Source of the DNA: Kitasatospora arboriphila
GTDB lineage: Bacteria; Actinomycetota; Actinomycetes; Mycobacteriales; Mycobacteriaceae
Direction: 5' to 3'
NCBI RefSeq assembly: GCF_000717275.1
Contig: NZ_JNYV01000004.1
Span: 496,001-560,000, forward strand
DNA: 64,000 nt
Shown: piece by piece, positions 11,518 to 18,822 of the stretch
Layout of the letters: the number at the start of each line of letters is the position of its first letter
How positions within the stretch are numbered: position 1 is the stretch's first letter
Program-made: the position numbers and the translations under genes
The notes under the pieces: model-generated
Seen by the model: the letters and a program-made list of their open reading frames with translations, nothing else
What the model was told of the DNA's origin: nothing
Databases searched by the model: none

Positions 11518-12147
11518 ATGACAACAACAACGCTCGGGCCGGCCACGGAGCTCGCCCCGACCTCAGGATCGAGCTCACCCGCGCACGAGGGTCCGCTCAC
11601 GGGGTCTCGGTCGACTGGGGAGGCCCGTGCGTCCACCGCGGAGGTCGTGGATGGCGCACGTCTACGGGTGACCGCCGCACCTCGCTACGAACCGGAACCG
11701 GTTGATCCGAGTCAGCCGCGGGTGATCACACTCGGCAGGCCGGCTCCGCTCCGTCGATCTCCGGTACCCGTGGTGCCCGACGGCGTCGACCTGGAGATGC
11801 GGCAATTCGCCATCGGGGCAATCAAACTCGTGCTCGAGGTGATGAACCGTCGCCGTCCCGTGACACAGTTGTCGGCAGTGGCGATCCCGCATATCGCCGA
11901 CCAGTTCCGCACGCTGCTGTCGTCGGGAACCGAACGGGGTGGCCCGCCTGCGGCGTTGCTGCGCCTGCATACGCAGAGCATCCGGCCGGACGTCGCCGAA
12001 ATCACCGTCGTCTACGGACGGGGCGACAGAGTGTTCGCGATGGGCGCTCGTGTGGAGCGCCGCCGGGTGGTGATGCGCGCAGCCGAACCGGGGGGAGCAC
12101 GCCGGCGAACGCAGCGCTGTCTCCTGACCGCAGTGACCGTCGGATGA
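11518..12147 (+). CDS. Rv3235-family protein (DUF6459-like)
   Basis: A 209-residue protein of unknown function. Residues 1-95 are disordered and rich in Thr, Ser, Pro, Ala and Arg. Residues ~95-205 form a small basic alpha+beta domain, beginning with a helix (EMRQFAIGAIKLVLEVM) and containing a strand pattern ending in Arg-rich segments. It corresponds in place and character to M. tuberculosis Rv3235, near secA and the WS/DGAT gene. No membrane segment, catalytic motif or cofactor site is visible. The high Arg content of the folded part (RRRVVMR, RRRTQR) suggests nucleic-acid or phospholipid contact, but this is only a guess. Confidence 0.75.
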   Translation: MTTTTLGPATELAPTSGSSSPAHEGPLTGSRSTGEARASTAEVVDGARLRVTAAPRYEPEPVDPSQPRVITLGRPAPLRRSPVPVVPDGVDLEMRQFAIGAIKLVLEVMNRRRPVTQLSAVAIPHIADQFRTLLSSGTERGGPPAALLRLHTQSIRPDVAEITVVYGRGDRVFAMGARVERRRVVMRAAEPGGARRRTQRCLLTAVTVG

Positions 12148-12238
12148 TCGGCGACCATGCGCTCGCCTGCCACGACGCCGCAACGCCGGCGTGGCGGACA
12201 GGTGGGCCCGTTCGGCCACCGACGGCTAGCATCGAACT

Positions 12239-13678
12239 GTGAATCGGCTGTCGCCCCAGGACTCGATGTACTACTACCTCGATGAGCGCGGCACCACCAC
12301 GCAGGTCGGATCGCTCCTGATCCTGGAACGTCGTCCTGGGGGACTGGACTACGCGAGTCTGCTGACGACGGTGGAATGCCGCCTGCAACTGGTACCCCGA
12401 TATCGGCAGAAGATCCGCGAGGTGACGCTGGGGTTGGCGCGGCCGGTATGGGTCGACGACCGCGACTTCGACATCACCTATCACGTGCGGAGGTCGGCAC
12501 TGCCGAGCCCCGGCGCCGACGATCAGCTGCACGATCTCGTGGCGCGCCTGATGTCGCGACCGCTCGAGCGCAGTCGTCCGCTCTGGGAGATGTACCTCGT
12601 GGAGGGCCTCGCAGACGACCGTATGGCCATCCTCACCAAGACCCATCGGGCGCTGGTCGACGGGCACGAAGCGCTCGAGATCAATCAGGTCATCGTCGAC
12701 GACACCCGGGAACCCGCCCAGATGCCCGAAGACCTCTGGCTTCCCGACCGGGAGCCGAGCAACAGCGAGCTGGTGGTCGGGGCGATCACCGACGTCATCA
12801 CCCGGCCCTGGGAGATGGTCGACCAGGTGCGAGCCGCCACCAACCAGGTGACCTGGGTAGGTCAGGCAGTCACGGCGACGGCCCGCAGGGTGGAGACGGT
12901 GATGAAGATGGCGGCCAGCACCGCGCCCGCGAGTCCACTCAACGGTGCGACGGCGCCCACCCGTCGTTTCACCGTCGCCTCGTTCGCGGTCGAGGACTGC
13001 GTGGACATCGCCGAGCGGTACAGCTGCCAACCCAACGACGTGATCCTCGCTGCCATCGCGGGGGCCATCCGGCGGTGGCTGCTCTCCCGCGAGCAAGCGG
13101 TGGACCACGTCGAGACGATCCGGGCGATGGTCCCTCTCTCGGCGTACCCGGTCGACAACGACGCGTCGGAGTCCGACGCCGACAGGGAGGCCCGTGGCAT
13201 GGCCACATCGGCCGAATGGATGGCAGGCGGTCTACACGGGTTTGTCACGGATCTCCCTGTGGGAGAAGCCAATCCGGCTGTGCGCCTCTCACAGGTCGCG
13301 CAGCTGGCCGAGCGGCATTCGCAGTCGGGCCGGCGGGGGTCGGTGGGGGTGGAGCCCTGGATGCCCGAGATCGGGCCGGCGACCTTTCACGCGATGAGCG
13401 CGCGCGCGACAGCCTCGCTGTCGCGTCGGTCGTTCAATCTGCCCATCACGATCGCCCGGGGCCCGAGGTCGGCGCAGTACCTCGGTGGCAACGAGATCCT
13501 CGCGATCTACCCGGTTCCCGTCCTGGTGCGCAACCGCGCGCTGGCCGTCGGCCTCACGTCGTACAACGGCCGGATCTACTTCGGCCTTAATGCCGATCGC
13601 GGTGTGATGTGGGACCTCGGCGCGATGGCGGAGTACCTCACCGACTCGTTTGACGAATTGCTTTCCGGCGCGCGCTGA
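12239..13678 (+). CDS. WS/DGAT-family acyltransferase with altered HHxxxDG motif
   Basis: Member of the wax ester synthase/diacylglycerol acyltransferase family, which makes triacylglycerol or wax esters from acyl-CoA; the position matches tgs3 of M. tuberculosis. The 479 residues start at a GTG with NRLSPQDSMYYY, the typical N-terminus. They contain the N-terminal acyltransferase domain and a C-terminal WS_DGAT_C domain with the conserved NLPITIARGP stretch. At residues 136-142 the active-site motif HHxxxDG reads H-R-A-L-V-D-G. The second histidine, regarded as the catalytic base, is arginine (codon CGG at 12647-12649). The frame is intact, so the protein is probably made but may be inactive or use other chemistry. 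The flanking genes are unrelated to lipid storage. Confidence 0.88.
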   Translation: MNRLSPQDSMYYYLDERGTTTQVGSLLILERRPGGLDYASLLTTVECRLQLVPRYRQKIREVTLGLARPVWVDDRDFDITYHVRRSALPSPGADDQLHDLVARLMSRPLERSRPLWEMYLVEGLADDRMAILTKTHRALVDGHEALEINQVIVDDTREPAQMPEDLWLPDREPSNSELVVGAITDVITRPWEMVDQVRAATNQVTWVGQAVTATARRVETVMKMAASTAPASPLNGATAPTRRFTVASFAVEDCVDIAERYSCQPNDVILAAIAGAIRRWLLSREQAVDHVETIRAMVPLSAYPVDNDASESDADREARGMATSAEWMAGGLHGFVTDLPVGEANPAVRLSQVAQLAERHSQSGRRGSVGVEPWMPEIGPATFHAMSARATASLSRRSFNLPITIARGPRSAQYLGGNEILAIYPVPVLVRNRALAVGLTSYNGRIYFGLNADRGVMWDLGAMAEYLTDSFDELLSGAR

Positions 13679-13707
13679 ACCCGTGCCGGTCCCTCGAGAA
13701 AGGTCAC

Positions 13708-14229
13708 ATGAGAATCTATCTGCCCGCCACACTGTCGATGCTGTTCGAGCTCAACCAGTCCGGTGAGTTCCGGCCGATCGGCGGTACGGCATTCGCGCTG
13801 ACCCCGGCGCTGCGAGAGGCGTACCACGACGGTGACGACGAGGAACTCGCCGAAGCGGCCATCCGTGAAGCAGCCAGGGCGTCGCTGCGGTTGCTGGCAG
13901 CAGAGAACGACGATCGGTCCGACGAGGACGGACAGGCCCAGCTACCTGCCCGGCGTGTGGTGATCGCCGCCGACGTCGACGAGGTGAAACTGCGGCCCGA
14001 CCTCGATGTCGCGGTGGTCAAGGTCCCCCCGGTGGTGGACCGCTCGGCGATCGCGTCGGTTCTCATCGACGGTGGTGATGCCGAGGACAAGGTGGTCCGA
14101 GCTGCCGGGCTGGTGGACTCCGCCGACCTCGGCGACGAGGACTCCGAGCTGGCGATCGGCGACGTCGAGGATTTCGACCTGGGTTGGTATGCGACGCAAG
14201 AGCTTCCGTTCCTGCTGGAGCTGCTCTAG
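13708..14229 (+). CDS. DUF6912 family protein (Rv3231c-like)
   Basis: A 173-residue actinobacterial protein of unknown function. It starts MRIYLPATLSML at an ATG preceded by GAGAAAGG 7 nt upstream. The first 70 residues alternate short strands and helices and include the family pattern GTAFALTPALREAY and an E/A-rich helix. The C-terminus is acidic (many Asp-Glu pairs). The M. tuberculosis counterpart lies immediately before the ferredoxin reductase (Rv3230c), as here, so a link to the desaturase system is possible but unproved. It ends just ahead of the operator-bearing gap. Confidence 0.75.
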   Translation: MRIYLPATLSMLFELNQSGEFRPIGGTAFALTPALREAYHDGDDEELAEAAIREAARASLRLLAAENDDRSDEDGQAQLPARRVVIAADVDEVKLRPDLDVAVVKVPPVVDRSAIASVLIDGGDAEDKVVRAAGLVDSADLGDEDSELAIGDVEDFDLGWYATQELPFLLELL

Positions 14230-14270
14230 GCGCGCCGGCGCCGACCTCCCTGTGCGCCCGTTCGACGCGT

Positions 14271-14290
14271 AACCTACGGTTGCGTAAGTT
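14271..14290. promoter_or_regulatory. Inverted-repeat operator upstream of the ferredoxin reductase
   Basis: AACCTACG-GTTG-CGTAAGTT: the half-sites match at 7 of 8 positions around a 4-bp centre. It sits 45 bp before the reductase start. The same half-sites recur upstream of the desaturase at 17322-17341, so it is a strong candidate binding site for a shared repressor or activator, probably of TetR type given the symmetry and size. Confidence 0.7.
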
Positions 14291-14334
14291 TGCGCCCGAG
14301 AATTGACGGCAGCAGTTGAATGGAGGCACTTCAG

Positions 14335-15456
14335 ATGGGTTGGCGAGAACGTTTCGAGGCACCGGTGCGGGGCATCGCCAGCAGCAACCGGGCGGCCAAC
14401 ACCGTGCGGGCGGTGGCGGCAAGGATCACCACCCCGTTGTTGCCGGACGACTATCTGCACCTCGCGAATCCGCTGTGGTCGGCGCGTGAGCTACGCGGCA
14501 AGATCGTGGAGGTCCGGCCGGAGACGCCGGACTCGGCCACCATCGTCATCAAGCCGGGGTGGGGATTCTCGTTCAACTACCTTCCTGGGCAGTACATGGG
14601 GATCGGGGTGCTCGTCGAGGGGCGCTGGACCTGGCGTTCGTATTCGCTGACGTCGGTGCCGCAGACCTCGGGAGGTGCCCGTAGCCGGGTGGTCACGATC
14701 ACCGTCAAGGCGATGGCCGAGGGTTTCCTCTCCGGGCACCTGGTTCGGGGTCTGGCACCGGGCACCGTGGTCCGGCTCGCGCCGCCTCAGGGTGAGTTCG
14801 TGCTTCCCGCCGACCTGCCCGGGAAGCTGCTTTTTGTGACCGCCGGTAGCGGCATCACCCCGATCATGTCGATGCTGCGCACGATGGAGTCGCGCCATCA
14901 GCACACCGATGTGCGACTGATCCATTCGGTGCCGACGGCGGATGACCTGATGTTCGGCTCGGAACTCGAAGCCATGCAGGCGAGCGGGTTGCTCGACGCC
15001 CACATTCAGTTCACCCGCAGTGAGGGCAAGGTGGACATCGAGCGTCTCGACGACCTGTGCCCGGATTGGGCGTCCCGACAGACCTGGGCCTGTGGTCCGG
15101 CCGCACTGCTGGATGCGCTGACCCACAGATGGACCCAGGCGGGGCTGCGGGACCACCTGCACATCGAGCGGTTCGCGTTGGAGCGTGGCGAGGTCGGTGC
15201 CGAGGGTGGCACAGTGACGTTTTCTCGGACCGGCAAGACGGCGACAGTAGACGGTGCCACCACACTGATGACGGCCGGCGAGGATGCCGGCGTGCAGATG
15301 CCGTTCGGCTGCCGGATGGGTATCTGCCAGAGCTGTGTGGTGATGCTCGAAAAGGGCTGCGTGCGAGATCTGCGCAGCGGCGCCGAACACGTAGAGGGAG
15401 AACGGGTTCAGACCTGCGTCAGCGTCGCGGCAGGGGATTGCACCCTCGAGGTCTGA
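14335..15456 (+). CDS. Ferredoxin reductase, electron donor to DesA3-type desaturase
   Basis: Counterpart of M. tuberculosis Rv3230c, the NADPH oxidoreductase that feeds electrons to the stearoyl-CoA desaturase DesA3. I choose ATG 14335 (GGAGG ends 8 nt upstream), giving 373 residues starting MGWRERF. The FAD domain carries RSYSLTS. The NAD(P) domain has the pattern [11 protein letters not shown] and a later CGP. The C-terminal plant-type [2Fe-2S] ferredoxin domain has ligands C326, C331, C334 and C361. In M. tuberculosis it is cotranscribed with desA3. Here a DEAD-box helicase on the other strand separates them, yet both keep the same inverted-repeat operator. Confidence 0.92.
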   Translation: MGWRERFEAPVRGIASSNRAANTVRAVAARITTPLLPDDYLHLANPLWSARELRGKIVEVRPETPDSATIVIKPGWGFSFNYLPGQYMGIGVLVEGRWTWRSYSLTSVPQTSGGARSRVVTITVKAMAEGFLSGHLVRGLAPGTVVRLAPPQGEFVLPADLPGKLLFVTAGSGITPIMSMLRTMESRHQHTDVRLIHSVPTADDLMFGSELEAMQASGLLDAHIQFTRSEGKVDIERLDDLCPDWASRQTWACGPAALLDALTHRWTQAGLRDHLHIERFALERGEVGAEGGTVTFSRTGKTATVDGATTLMTAGEDAGVQMPFGCRMGICQSCVVMLEKGCVRDLRSGAEHVEGERVQTCVSVAAGDCTLEV

Positions 15457-15471
15457 CCCGTAGAACGCACA

Positions 15472-15550
15472 CCGACCCCCGATGATGTGCGGTTCTGGCG
15501 GAACTCACCTGGAGGTTTGTTCGCCAGAAGGGCACATCTTCGGGGGTCGG
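15472..15550. terminator. Long bidirectional hairpin between convergent genes
   Basis: The left arm 15472-15504 and right arm 15519-15550 are an imperfect ~32-bp inverted repeat (CCGACCCCCGA, GATGTGC and TTCTGGCG blocks all pair), with a 14-nt loop. It fills the gap between the reductase (ends 15456) and the convergent helicase (ends 15567), so it can stop transcription from both sides. Confidence 0.7.
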
Positions 15551-15566
15551 GAAGTGTAGCGGGCCT

Positions 15567-16997
15567 CTAGCGGGCGGAGCCGGTCCGGCTGGAGGTGCTG
15601 GTGCGGCGGCTGCCACCCTGGCCGGTGTGGCCGCGGGTACGGCCGTTCTCGGCGCGACCACCTTCGGATCGTGCGCTCTGTCCACGGCCACGACCCTCAT
15701 ACGGTGCGGAGCCGTTGGCGGTGGGGCGAGGACGACGCGAGCCGGCCGAGCGGCTGCCCGGCGCCTTGGCGGTCCGGTTCGGGACGTTGCTCACGGCAGG
15801 CGGCGCAATCAGGTCGGCCGGTTCGCCGACGAGTGTCTTGAGCTGCTCGGAGTCGGCGGTCACCCGGATCGGGGTGGCCTTGATCGCGGCCTTGCGCAGC
15901 AGTTGCGACATGTCGCGACGCTGTTCGGGAAGGGTCAGGGTCACCACGTCGCCGGCACTGCCCGCGCGAGCTGTGCGGCCCGAACGGTGAAGGTATGCCT
16001 TGTGCTCGGTGGGCGGATCCACGTGCACAACCAGTTCGACGTCGTCCACGTGCACGCCGCGTGCCGCGACGTCGGTGGCGACGAGCACACGGGCCTTACC
16101 GCTGGAGAAGGCGAGCAGGTTGCGATCGCGGGCACCCTGCGACAGGTTGCCGTGAAGGTCGACGCTGGGGATGCCGGCGTCGGTCAGCTGCTTGGCGAGC
16201 TTGCGCGCCTGATGCTTGGTGCGCATGAACAGGATCCGGCGACCACGCCCTGAGGCGAGTGCGAAGACGACGCCCTTCTTGGAGTCCTGTCCGGAGACCT
16301 CGAAGATGTGGTGGGTCATCGCGGAGACGTGCGAGGTTGCCTCGTCGACCGAGTGCATGACCGGCTGGTTCAGGAAACGCTTGACGAGCTTGTCGACACC
16401 GTTATCGAGGGTGGCCGAGAACAGCAGTCGCTGTCCGCCTTCGGGGGTGGCGGTCAGGATGCGGGTGACGCCGGGGAGGAAGCCCAGGTCGGCCATGTGA
16501 TCGGCCTCGTCGAGGATGGAGATCTCGACGCGGTCCAGACGCACCAGGCGCTGGCGCATGAGGTCTTCGAGGCGGCCCGGGCAGGCCACGACGATGTCCA
16601 CTCCGGCGCGCAACGCGGAGGCCTGACGACCCTGCGGCACGCCGCCGAAAATGGTGGTCACGGTCAGTCCGAGAGCTGCGGCCATGGGCTGCACCACTGC
16701 GGTGATCTGCGTGGCGAGCTCACGGGTGGGGGCGAGGATCAGACCACGCGGGCGGCCGGCACCGGCCGAGGTGCCCTCGGCGAGCCGGGCCACCAGCGGA
16801 ATGGCGAAGGCGAGGGTCTTGCCACTACCGGTCTTTCCGCGACCGAGTACATCGCGGCCGGCGAGACTGTCGGGCAGCGTGTCGGCCTGGATGGGGAACG
16901 GGGCGGTGATGCCGCCGGCGGTGAGCACCTTGACCAGGCGCGGGGGAACGCCGAGGTCGGCGAAAGTGGTTGAGGCAGGACTGGATACAGAAGTCAT
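15567..16997 (-). CDS. DEAD-box RNA helicase
   Basis: ATP-dependent RNA helicase of about 476 residues from ATG 16997; a TTG at 17000 is also possible. Motifs run in order: Q-motif region (FPIQADTL), motif I GKTGSGKT, Ia PTRELATQ, II DEAD, III SAT, V ATDVAARGVHVDDVE and VI HRSGRTARAG. The last ~90 residues are Arg/Gly/Ser-rich and typical of RNA-binding tails. It is a second, shorter helicase besides the RhlE protein at 33.1 kb. I know of no helicase here in M. tuberculosis; its insertion splits the reductase-desaturase pair. Its long (~400-nt) upstream region fits the cold-shock mode of control seen in such genes, but no motif was proved. Confidence 0.92.
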   Translation of the reverse strand: MTSVSSPASTTFADLGVPPRLVKVLTAGGITAPFPIQADTLPDSLAGRDVLGRGKTGSGKTLAFAIPLVARLAEGTSAGAGRPRGLILAPTRELATQITAVVQPMAAALGLTVTTIFGGVPQGRQASALRAGVDIVVACPGRLEDLMRQRLVRLDRVEISILDEADHMADLGFLPGVTRILTATPEGGQRLLFSATLDNGVDKLVKRFLNQPVMHSVDEATSHVSAMTHHIFEVSGQDSKKGVVFALASGRGRRILFMRTKHQARKLAKQLTDAGIPSVDLHGNLSQGARDRNLLAFSSGKARVLVATDVAARGVHVDDVELVVHVDPPTEHKAYLHRSGRTARAGSAGDVVTLTLPEQRRDMSQLLRKAAIKATPIRVTADSEQLKTLVGEPADLIAPPAVSNVPNRTAKAPGSRSAGSRRPRPTANGSAPYEGRGRGQSARSEGGRAENGRTRGHTGQGGSRRTSTSSRTGSAR

Positions 16998-17413
16998 CAA
17001 AAAATCACGTTTTCCGTGTTACGCGGTGCTCCGAGCTCGATTCACCGCTGGTTGGCGCGACTGCCGCTGATCAGGGCCGAATATCTCGGCCACCATTCGG
17101 TGGGCAATAACGATCGCCGTGTGAAAGCTCGGTGGGGTTGGTCAACTCGCACATGATGCGCATCGAATCTCTTCGGGTGCGACGGTGCGAGGAAGCAGTT
17201 CCACGACGGTTCCGCGCATATGGCGCGGAGTACCCGTCAACTATAGCCCGCGATCGCCGAGTTCTGGGTATCAGCGCCTGCGTGACCTGAGTCTCACCGC
17301 ACTGGACAGCCTCGGGATCGGAACCTACGATTGCGTAAGTTACGTTCCCGTAGGTTGCTCTCTCGATCCGGTTCGGCCTCCCCCCAATCCTCGAGAAGAG
17401 AGGTTTGATTCAG
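16998..17413. other. 416-nt divergent intergenic region between helicase and desaturase
   Basis: No gene is supported here. It holds an A-rich segment next to the helicase start, a 7-bp hairpin TCCGCGC-N5-GCGCGGA at 17211-17229, a possible -10 TATAGC at 17244-17249 on the plus strand, and the double desaturase operator at 17322-17356. The helicase half may be a long untranslated leader. Confidence 0.5.
17322..17356. promoter_or_regulatory. Two overlapping operator copies upstream of the first desaturase
   Basis: Copy 1 is AACCTACG-ATTG-CGTAAGTT at 17322-17341. Copy 2 is AAGTTACG-TTCC-CGTAGGTT at 17337-17356. They share five bases (AAGTT), and their centres are 15 bp apart. Copy 1 has the same half-sites as the single copy ahead of the ferredoxin reductase (14271-14290). 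The array ends 57 bp before the desaturase start, suiting cooperative binding by two dimers over the promoter. Confidence 0.75.
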
Positions 17414-18715
17414 ATGGCAATAGCTGACATCCCCGAGTACGCCCACCTGACCGACGCCGATGTCGAAGCGCTCGGCGCGGAACTCGATGCGATCCGCCGC
17501 GACATCGAATCCGTCCGTGGCGAGAAGGATGCCAAGTACCTCCGCAACACCATTCGTTTCCAGCGTGGCATGGAGCTGACGGGCCGCGCGCTGCTGTTCG
17601 GCGCCCGCGATCGCAAGCTGTGGGCACTCGGTGCCGGCGCCCTGGGCGTCTCCAAGATCGTCGAGAACATGGAACTCGGCCACAACGTGATGCACGGTCA
17701 ATGGGACTGGATGAACGATCCGGAAGTGCATTCGACCAGCTGGGAATGGGACAACACCGGTCCATCCGCCCACTGGAAGCACACGCACAACTTCATCCAC
17801 CACAAGTACACAAACGTGCTGGGGATGGACGACGACGTGGGCTACGGATTGATCCGTGTCACCCGGGATCAGCGGTGGAAGCCGTTCAACCTGGGCAACC
17901 TGGCCTACAACACGCTCCTCATGCTGTTCTTCCAGTACGGCGTCGCCGTCCAGCACCTCGAACTCGGCCGGGTCGCCGCGGGCAAACACCCCAACCCCGA
18001 CGAGTTCAAGAAGGACCTCAAGGACGTCGGCATCAAGGTGGGCCGGCAGATCGGCAAGGACTACGTCGTGTACCCGGCGCTGGCCGGTGCGGCCAACCGC
18101 TCGTGGACGAGCTGGGGACGGGCGATGACCGCCACGCTCGCCGGCAACACGATCCGCAACATCTGGACCAACGCAGTGATCTTCTGCGGGCACTTCCCTG
18201 ATGGGGCCGAGAAGTTCACCAAGCAGGACATGGAGAACGAGACCCAGGCGCAGTGGTACTTGCGGCAGATGCTGGGCAGCGCCAACTTCCATGCGGACAA
18301 GCCCCTCGCCTTCATGAGCGGCAATCTCTGCTATCAGATCGAGCACCACCTGTTCCCCGATCTGCCGAGCAACCGGCTCGCGGAGATCTCCGTGCGGGTT
18401 CGCGGACTCTGCGAGAAGTACGACCTGCCGTACACCACGGGCCCGTTCCTGGTGCAGTACGCGAAGTCGTGGCGCACCATCGCCAAACTGTCGCTACCGA
18501 ACAAGTACCTCAAGGCGACCACCGACGACGCACCTGAAACGGCGTCCGAACGGCGCTTCAAGTCGCATCCCGAGCAGCGACTCGTCGCCGAGATCGACCC
18601 GGCCACAGGCCGCCGCCGTGGATTGCGCAGCGCGATCAACAGTCTTCGCGGTCGCCGTTCACCGGTGATCTCCATCCGTAAGCGCACTCAGACCGACGGC
18701 GTCAGGGCTGCCTGA
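17414..18715 (+). CDS. desA3: Membrane fatty acyl-CoA Delta9 desaturase, DesA3 type (copy 1)
   Basis: Integral-membrane non-haem di-iron desaturase that puts a cis-9 double bond into stearoyl-CoA using O2 and electrons from the ferredoxin reductase. The start is ATG 17414, with AGAGAGG about 10 nt upstream, giving 433 residues. All three His clusters are present: HNVMH, HTHNFIHH and the C-terminal QIEHH. Two long hydrophobic regions lie between clusters 2 and 3. The Arg/Lys-rich C-terminus (after ~390) differs from copy 2. It has its own double operator and is followed by a hairpin before copy 2. Confidence 0.93.
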   Translation: MAIADIPEYAHLTDADVEALGAELDAIRRDIESVRGEKDAKYLRNTIRFQRGMELTGRALLFGARDRKLWALGAGALGVSKIVENMELGHNVMHGQWDWMNDPEVHSTSWEWDNTGPSAHWKHTHNFIHHKYTNVLGMDDDVGYGLIRVTRDQRWKPFNLGNLAYNTLLMLFFQYGVAVQHLELGRVAAGKHPNPDEFKKDLKDVGIKVGRQIGKDYVVYPALAGAANRSWTSWGRAMTATLAGNTIRNIWTNAVIFCGHFPDGAEKFTKQDMENETQAQWYLRQMLGSANFHADKPLAFMSGNLCYQIEHHLFPDLPSNRLAEISVRVRGLCEKYDLPYTTGPFLVQYAKSWRTIAKLSLPNKYLKATTDDAPETASERRFKSHPEQRLVAEIDPATGRRRGLRSAINSLRGRRSPVISIRKRTQTDGVRAA

Positions 18716-18740
18716 ACGTACCGGGTCGCCCCCGACAACC

Positions 18741-18780
18741 CCGGCGTGGACAATGGTGGAACACCACCAGTCCACGCCGG
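18741..18780 (+). terminator. Hairpin between the two desaturase genes
   Basis: CCGGCGTGGAC (18741-18751) pairs perfectly with GTCCACGCCGG (18770-18780). A second stem TGGTG/CACCA lies inside (18754-18766). It probably reduces read-through from copy 1, so copy 2 either needs its own promoter or is expressed at a lower level. Confidence 0.65.
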
Positions 18781-18822
18781 CTTCATCCGGTGGACAACGC
18801 CGACAAGGAGTTACAAGGCGCG

